Assembly (NCBI GenBank): GCA_903878085.1
Contig: CAIRGJ010000026.1
Location: forward strand, 62,001 to 126,000
Length of the DNA: 64,000 bases
Reading direction: 5' to 3'
DNA from: an uncultured Hyphomicrobiales bacterium
GTDB lineage: Bacteria; Pseudomonadota; Alphaproteobacteria; Rhizobiales; Xanthobacteraceae
Shown here: positions 59,293 through 64,000 of the stretch, in pieces
How the letters are laid out: the number at the start of each line of letters is the position of its first letter
Numbering within the stretch: the first letter of the stretch is position 1
Notes under the pieces: model-generated
The model's database searches: none
Seen by the model: the letters and a program-made list of their open reading frames with translations, nothing else
What the model was told of the DNA's origin: nothing
Translations under genes and position numbers: made by a program

Positions 59293-61359
59293 CTACTCCG
59301 CCGCCGTTTTGGCGGACGCATTCGCCAGTGCCGAACATTCGGCCATGACGGCGGACGCGCGCGCGATCGGATTGGTGAGATAGAAGTCGGTGACGGCCGC
59401 GCGCAATGGCGCCTTGTCGAACGAGCCGCCGAGATTGGCCAGCGTCGAGACATTGGCGGCATCGCCGGGCGCAATCTGGTCGAGCCGCATCATATGCGGG
59501 TGCGCGGCAAACACCGCCTCGCGCAACGCGCCCAGCGAATCGTAGGGCAGCTTGTGGCCGAGGACGTCGGACAGCGCGCGCAGGATCGCCCAGTCCTCGC
59601 GGGCATCGCCCGGCGGGAATGCGGCGCGATTGGCCATCTGCACGCGGCCTTCGGTGTTGACATAGATCGCGGATTTTTCCGGATAGGCCGCGCCGGGCAG
59701 GATGACATCGGCGCGATGCGCGCCGCGGTCGCCATGGGTGCCGATGTAGACGACGAAGGGCCCGGCCGCGACCTCGATCTCGTCGGCGCCGAGCAGGAAC
59801 AGCACGTTGGCGCCGCCGGCAGCCAGCTCAGTGGCGGTCTTGCCGCCTTTGCCCGGCACGAAGCCGATATCGAGCGCGCCGACGCGTGACGCCGCGGTAT
59901 GCAACACCGAGAAACCGTTCCAGCCGTCGGCGATGGCGCCGTACTCGACCGCGGCTTTCGCCGCCAACGACGCGACCGTAGCACCGTCTTTGCGCGCCAA
60001 GGCACCGGCGCCCAGAATGATCAACGGATTCTTCGCCGCCTTCAGCGCCTCGGCGAATTTGGTTTTGCCGAGACCCGCCAGCGTTTCGGCGCCGGCGCCA
60101 AGATAATCATAGGAATAAGTCAGGTCGACCTTCTCGCCGATCAGCGCGACCGGAAAATTACCGGCGCGCCAGCGCTTGCGGATGCGGGCGTTGAGCACCG
60201 CCGCCTCGCGGCGCGGATTGGCGCCGACGATCAACAGCGCGTCGGCGCGCTCGATGCCGGCGATGGTCGAATTGAACAGGTAGCTGGCCCTGCCCCAGGC
60301 CGGATCGAACGCCGCGCCGTCCTGCCGCGCGTCGATGTTGGCGCTGCCGAGGCGGGTCATCAGATCCTTGAGCGCGAACATTTCCTCGACGCCGGCCAGA
60401 TCGCCGGCGATGGCGCCGACATTGTTGCCTGCGGCTTTGACCTTGTCGGCGATCGCGGCGAAGGCTTCCGCCCAGGTCGCCGGGCGCAATTTGCCGCCGC
60501 TGCGGATGTAGGGCTGATCCAGCCGCTGCGTGCGCAGGCCGTCGACGATGTGGCGGGTCTTGTCGGAAATCCACTCTTCGTTCACGTCGTCATTGATGCG
60601 CGGCAGGATGCGCATGACCTCGCGGCCGCGCGTGTCGATGCGGATCGCGGAGCCGACCGCGTCCATGACGTCGACCGACTGCGTCTTGTTCAACTCCCAC
60701 GGCCGCGCCGCGAAGGCATAAGGCTTCGAGGTCAGCGCACCGACCGGGCACAGATCGACCACGTTGCTCTGCAGTTCGGAGCTCATGGCGTGTTCGAGGT
60801 ACGTCGTGATCTCCATGTCCTCGCCGCGGCCGGTGGCGCCGAGTTCGGCAACGCCCGCCACTTCGCTCGAGAAGCGGATGCAGCGCGTGCAATGGATGCA
60901 GCGCGTCATGACGGTCTTGACCAGCGGGCCGATATATTTGTCTTCGACCGCGCGCTTGTTTTCCTGATAGCGGCTGGCGTCCGTGCCATAAGCCATGGCC
61001 TGGTCCTGCAGATCGCACTCGCCGCCCTGATCGCAGATCGGGCAATCCAGCGGATGGTTGATCAGCAGGACCTCCATCACGCCCTCGCGGGCCGCCTTCA
61101 CCATCGGCGACTTGGTGCTGAGCACCTTCGGCGAGCCGTCTTTGTTGGGCTGCAGATCCTTGACGCCGACGGCGCAGGACGCCTGCGGCTTGGGAATACC
61201 CACCACTTCAATGAGGCACATGCGGCAATTGCCGGCGATCGACAGCCGCTCGTGGTAGCAGAAGCGCGGGATTTCCGCGCCCGCGGCTTCGCAGGCCTGG
61301 AGCAGCGTATACTCCGGCGGGACGTCGACTTCTTTGCCGTCAACGATAAGCTTGGTCAT
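59293..61359 (-). CDS. nuoG: NADH-quinone oxidoreductase subunit G
   Basis: Iron-sulfur subunit of complex I, 688 residues from [20 protein letters not shown]. The 2Fe-2S motif is [19 protein letters not shown] near residue 34, the N5 cluster His/Cys motif [19 protein letters not shown] near 100 and the next 4Fe-4S set [16 protein letters not shown] near 153. The C-terminal molybdopterin-oxidoreductase-like domain is present without cofactor. Its start overlaps the DUF3291 gene stop by 4 bases. Confidence 0.96.
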   Translation of the reverse strand: MTKLIVDGKEVDVPPEYTLLQACEAAGAEIPRFCYHERLSIAGNCRMCLIEVVGIPKPQASCAVGVKDLQPNKDGSPKVLSTKSPMVKAAREGVMEVLLINHPLDCPICDQGGECDLQDQAMAYGTDASRYQENKRAVEDKYIGPLVKTVMTRCIHCTRCIRFSSEVAGVAELGATGRGEDMEITTYLEHAMSSELQSNVVDLCPVGALTSKPYAFAARPWELNKTQSVDVMDAVGSAIRIDTRGREVMRILPRINDDVNEEWISDKTRHIVDGLRTQRLDQPYIRSGGKLRPATWAEAFAAIADKVKAAGNNVGAIAGDLAGVEEMFALKDLMTRLGSANIDARQDGAAFDPAWGRASYLFNSTIAGIERADALLIVGANPRREAAVLNARIRKRWRAGNFPVALIGEKVDLTYSYDYLGAGAETLAGLGKTKFAEALKAAKNPLIILGAGALARKDGATVASLAAKAAVEYGAIADGWNGFSVLHTAASRVGALDIGFVPGKGGKTATELAAGGANVLFLLGADEIEVAAGPFVVYIGTHGDRGAHRADVILPGAAYPEKSAIYVNTEGRVQMANRAAFPPGDAREDWAILRALSDVLGHKLPYDSLGALREAVFAAHPHMMRLDQIAPGDAANVSTLANLGGSFDKAPLRAAVTDFYLTNPIARASAVMAECSALANASAKTAAE

Positions 61360-61859
61360 GCCGCATGCTCGCTTGGATGCATCGTGGGCGCGCCGCCGCG
61401 CGCCGTCTTCCACAGTTGCGCCGCCGGGATGCGATCCCAGCCGAAAGCGTATTCGCTCGGGCCGTGCGCCTTGAGATATTCAAGACGCTCGACGCCCTCC
61501 GCCATGCTTGGACGATGGCCGGCCGGCACGAACCACAGCACCAGCGGCGTCTCGATGTGTTCGAACCACTCGGCGCGGCGGCCGTAGAACCGGCTGTGCA
61601 CGGTCTTCCAGACGAAGCGCTCCAGCGCCTCGACGTTTTGCCACAGCGTCAAATTCGGCAGCATGCGCGGATCGTCATAGACCGGCATGTTCATGGCATG
61701 ACCGCTTGCATCCTGCAGCCGCCAGACGAAACCCTCGATCGCTTCCGCCAACCCGTTCACGCGCGCGACATTGTCGACGAATTCCGCCATGCGCGGGTCG
61801 TCGAGCGGATACTTGATCCGCGCGATGTTGAACTGGGCGAGGTGCGGCGCGTCAGACAT
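61356..61859 (-). CDS. DUF3291-like protein encoded inside the nuo operon
   Basis: A 167-residue soluble protein starting [20 protein letters not shown]. The stretches EGFVWRLQDASGHAMNMPVY, PNLTLWQNVEALERFVWKTV and FVPAGHRPSMAEGVERLEYL match what I know of DUF3291, a monooxygenase-like (dimeric alpha-beta barrel) family. It overlaps both neighbours, the 68-residue Cys protein upstream (8 bases) and nuoG (4 bases), so it must be translated with the complex I genes. No link between DUF3291 and complex I is known to me; assembly or quinone chemistry is speculation. Confidence 0.85.
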   Translation of the reverse strand: MSDAPHLAQFNIARIKYPLDDPRMAEFVDNVARVNGLAEAIEGFVWRLQDASGHAMNMPVYDDPRMLPNLTLWQNVEALERFVWKTVHSRFYGRRAEWFEHIETPLVLWFVPAGHRPSMAEGVERLEYLKAHGPSEYAFGWDRIPAAQLWKTARGGAPTMHPSEHAA

Positions 61860-62058
61860 TGATATGCGAATGCTCCCCGCACCAATCGTTGAATTGAACG
61901 ATCGCCCACTCCTGGTCGGACGCAATCGGCGGCGGCGCGTGACGCCGGCACTGCCCGCGCTTGGCGTGCTCGCGCAAATGCTCGAGCGGCAGGTCGTCCT
62001 GCAACGGCCACCAGAATTTGCAGTTTCGGCAACGCAGACTGGTTTGCTCATAGCTCAT
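61852..62058 (-). CDS. Small Cys4 zinc-ribbon-like protein encoded inside the nuo operon
   Basis: A 68-residue protein starting [19 protein letters not shown]. The four Cys are at residues 10, 13, 37 and 60, in [17 protein letters not shown] and DWCGEHSH, a layout typical of small zinc-binding modules. It is in the ORF track only as the tail of an over-long frame. Its ATG overlaps the nuoF stop (ATGA) and its end overlaps the DUF3291 start, so it is coupled on both sides. A role in iron-sulfur or zinc handling during complex I assembly is possible but unproven. Confidence 0.8.
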   Translation of the reverse strand: MSYEQTSLRCRNCKFWWPLQDDLPLEHLREHAKRGQCRRHAPPPIASDQEWAIVQFNDWCGEHSHINV

Positions 62059-63374
62059 TCTGCCGCCTCTAGAGGCTTCGGGTCGCGCACCGCGCCGTGC
62101 GCATCGGCATTGCGCGAATAGGCGTCGATGCGTTCTTCGATCTCGTGCCGGAAATGCGCGATCAGGCCCTGGATCGGCAAGGCCGCGGCGTCGCCAAGCG
62201 CGCAAATGGTGTGACCTTCGATCTGCTTGGTAACTTCCAGCAGCATGTCGATCTCGCGCTTCTGCGCGCGGCCTTCCGCCATGCGCGTGAGCACGCGCCA
62301 CATCCACCCCGTTCCCTCGCGGCACGGCGTGCATTGGCCGCAGCTCTCATGCTTGTAGAAATAAGACAGCCGCGCCACCGCGCGAATGAGGTCGGTCGAC
62401 TTGTCCATGACGATGACCGCGGCGGTGCCGAGACCGGAGCGCAGCTTGCCGAGACTGTCGAAATCCATCGGCGTGTCGATGATCTGCGCCGCCGGCACCA
62501 TGCGCACCGACGAGCCGCCGGGAATGACGGCTTTCAGATTATCCCAGCCGCCGCGAATGCCGCCGCAATGGGTTTCGATCAATTCGCGGAAGGTGATGCC
62601 CATCGCCTCTTCGACATTGCACGGCTTGTTCACGTGGCCGGAAATGCAGAACAGCTTGGTGCCGACATTGTTCGGATTGCCGAACGAGGAGAACCACGAC
62701 GCACCGCGCCGCATGATATCCGGCGCGACCGCGATCGATTCAACATTGTTGACCGTGGTCGGGCAGCCATAGAGGCCGACATTGGCCGGGAACGGCGGCT
62801 TCAGCCGCGGCTGGCCCTTCTTGCCCTCGAGGCTTTCGAGCAGCGCGGTTTCTTCGCCGCAGATATAGGCGCCGGCGCCGTGATGGACGTAGAGGTCGAA
62901 ATCCCAGCCGTTGACGTTGTTCTTGCCGATCAGCTTGGCCTCGTAGGCCTCATCGATCGCCGCCTGCAGCCGTTCGCGCTCGCGAATGAACTCGCCGCGC
63001 ACATAGATGTAGCCGACATGCGCGCCCATGGCGAAACCGGCGATCAGGCAGCCTTCGACCAGGAGATGCGGATCGTGCCGCATGATCTCGCGGTCCTTGC
63101 AGGTGCCGGGCTCGGATTCGTCGGCATTGACGACGAGATAATGCGGCCGCTCGCCGATCTCCTTCGGCATGAACGACCACTTCAGCCCGGTCGGGAACCC
63201 GGCGCCGCCGCGGCCGCGCAGTCCCGAGGCTTTCATCTCGTTGACGATACCGTCGCGGCCCTTTTCCAGGATCGCCTTGGTGCCGTCCCAGGCGCCGCGC
63301 GCCCGCGCGCCCTTGAGGCCCCAATCGTGCAGGCCGTACAAATTCTGGAAGATGCGATCCTTGTCAGCGAGCAT
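62055..63374 (-). CDS. nuoF: NADH-quinone oxidoreductase subunit F
   Basis: NADH- and FMN-binding subunit of complex I, 439 residues. The FMN/NADH motif is [18 protein letters not shown] near residue 51 and the Glu-rich loop [20 protein letters not shown] near 170. The N3 4Fe-4S motif is [15 protein letters not shown] near 345 with a fourth Cys in [13 protein letters not shown]. It starts 3 bases after the nuoE stop. Confidence 0.97.
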   Translation of the reverse strand: MLADKDRIFQNLYGLHDWGLKGARARGAWDGTKAILEKGRDGIVNEMKASGLRGRGGAGFPTGLKWSFMPKEIGERPHYLVVNADESEPGTCKDREIMRHDPHLLVEGCLIAGFAMGAHVGYIYVRGEFIRERERLQAAIDEAYEAKLIGKNNVNGWDFDLYVHHGAGAYICGEETALLESLEGKKGQPRLKPPFPANVGLYGCPTTVNNVESIAVAPDIMRRGASWFSSFGNPNNVGTKLFCISGHVNKPCNVEEAMGITFRELIETHCGGIRGGWDNLKAVIPGGSSVRMVPAAQIIDTPMDFDSLGKLRSGLGTAAVIVMDKSTDLIRAVARLSYFYKHESCGQCTPCREGTGWMWRVLTRMAEGRAQKREIDMLLEVTKQIEGHTICALGDAAALPIQGLIAHFRHEIEERIDAYSRNADAHGAVRDPKPLEAAE

Positions 63375-63377
63375 CGT

Positions 63378-63992
63378 TCACGCCTTCACGGACTTGAGTG
63401 TGGTCGGGCCGCCTTCCGGCGCGGAAAACTGGCGATCGATCTGCGGGCCCGGCTTCGGCGCCTTACCGGCGGCGAAAGCGTCGAGCAACTTCTCGAAAGT
63501 CTCCGGCGTCAGATCCTCGTAAGTGTCCTTCCAGATCAGCGCCATCGGCGCGTTGACGCAGGCGCCCAGGCACTCGACCTCTTCCCACGAGAAATTGCCG
63601 TCGGCCGACACTTCGAACGGCTCGTGCGCGATGCGGTTATGGCAGACCTCGAACAGCGCGTCGGCGCCGCGCAGCCGGCATGGCGTCGTACCGCAGACCT
63701 GCACATGCGCCTTCTTGCCGACCGGTTGCAGCAGGAACATCGTGTAAAAGGTCGCCACTTCCATGGCGCGGATGTGTTCCATGCCGATCATGTCGGCGAC
63801 ATAGCGGATCGCCGCTTCCGGCAGCCAGCCGCCGTGCTGCTCCTGCGCGCGCCACATCAGCGGAATGACCGCCGACTGCTGGCGGCCTTCGGGAAATTTC
63901 AACAATTGCTTCTTGGCCCAGTCAAGATTCTCTTTGCTGAAAGAGAAATCTTTCGGCTGTTGTTCGGGCGGGGCGAGACGGCGGACGGTCAT
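63378..63992 (-). CDS. nuoE: NADH-quinone oxidoreductase subunit E
   Basis: Thioredoxin-like subunit of complex I with the N1a 2Fe-2S cluster, 204 residues. Ligands are in [19 protein letters not shown] (near residue 99) and [16 protein letters not shown] (near 138). The start at 63992 is the last gene start in the window; nuoA-D are expected beyond the right edge. Its C-terminal tail is Pro-rich ([19 protein letters not shown]). Confidence 0.96.
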   Translation of the reverse strand: MTVRRLAPPEQQPKDFSFSKENLDWAKKQLLKFPEGRQQSAVIPLMWRAQEQHGGWLPEAAIRYVADMIGMEHIRAMEVATFYTMFLLQPVGKKAHVQVCGTTPCRLRGADALFEVCHNRIAHEPFEVSADGNFSWEEVECLGACVNAPMALIWKDTYEDLTPETFEKLLDAFAAGKAPKPGPQIDRQFSAPEGGPTTLKSVKA

Positions 63993-64000
63993 CGGTCGAC

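Noticed and set aside
49102-61587. Long plus-strand ORFs opposite rnj, nuoM, nuoL and nuoG (up to 575 residues)
   Set aside because: Same shadow pattern; the complementary genes are complete with all motifs.
1-64000. tRNA or rRNA genes, CRISPR arrays, insertion sequences, prophage genes
   Set aside because: The gaps are mostly short; no T-loop GGTTCGAATCC-type sequence in a cloverleaf context, no regularly spaced repeats, and no transposase or integrase motif was seen. Short tandem repeats, as in glnS, are coding.

Overview
The window looks like chromosomal core DNA of a high-GC alphaproteobacterium of the order Rhizobiales (Hyphomicrobiales), near the Bradyrhizobium/Xanthobacteraceae side. 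Pointers are the LexA operators of the alphaproteobacterial direct-repeat type GTTC-N7-GTTC, the short prolyl-tRNA synthetase, a ribosomal protein S2 with a long C-terminal extension, RNase J, a nuo complex I operon, and dispersed intergenic palindromes of a kind common in this order. The species cannot be fixed from the sequence alone. No rRNA, tRNA, CRISPR array, transposase or integrase was found.

Layout. 1-8.3 kb (+): the 3' part of ppiD, then trpE, trpG, trpD and trpC, with a cupin gene and a two-subunit TRAP permease inserted between trpE and trpG, then moaC. 8.4-10.4 kb (+): moeA and the SOS repressor gene lexA with two operators. 10.4-14.6 kb (-): comEC and glnS. 14.7-17.7 kb (+): gltX and gltA. 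17.7-33.4 kb (-): a long envelope and translation block read as rpsB, tsf, pyrH, frr, uppS, cdsA, dxr, rseP, bamA, lpxD, fabZ, lpxA, lpxI, lpxB, followed by a fabH homologue. lpxA carries an in-frame amber codon. 33.7-35.2 kb: a small lipoprotein and an orphan ABC binding protein. 35.2-39.9 kb (-): an apparently acquired P-loop kinase gene bounded by a duplicated dnaE 3' end, dnaE, and a 32-residue membrane peptide under two LexA boxes. 40-44.6 kb: two small hypothetical genes, lolD, lolC and proS. 44.7-48.0 kb (+): a probable copper-acquisition operon (DUF2946 protein, TonB receptor, PCu(A)C chaperone). 48.0-48.4 kb: a structured intergenic region with a strong bidirectional terminator. 48.4-64 kb (-): complex I genes nuoE to nuoN with two extra small genes between nuoF and nuoG, then birA, rnj, mce and a DUF1467 gene.

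How the parts fit. The rpsB-to-lpxB block joins translation, UMP/CTP supply, isoprenoid and phospholipid precursors, outer-membrane protein assembly and lipid A synthesis. Most junctions in it are short gaps or 4-8 base overlaps, so the amber codon in lpxA sits in a translationally coupled pathway operon. The most notable candidate for something not described by routine annotation is the very short LexA-controlled membrane peptide upstream of dnaE. Its promoter has the same architecture as the lexA promoter in this window, and its size, single membrane segment and SOS control recall the Caulobacter cell-division inhibitor SidA. Other points worth checking are the lpxA amber codon, the kinase gene flanked by a dnaE 3' duplication, a folded rpsB leader, and a palindromic intergenic element found in three within-operon gaps with compensatory changes and constant orientation relative to transcription.
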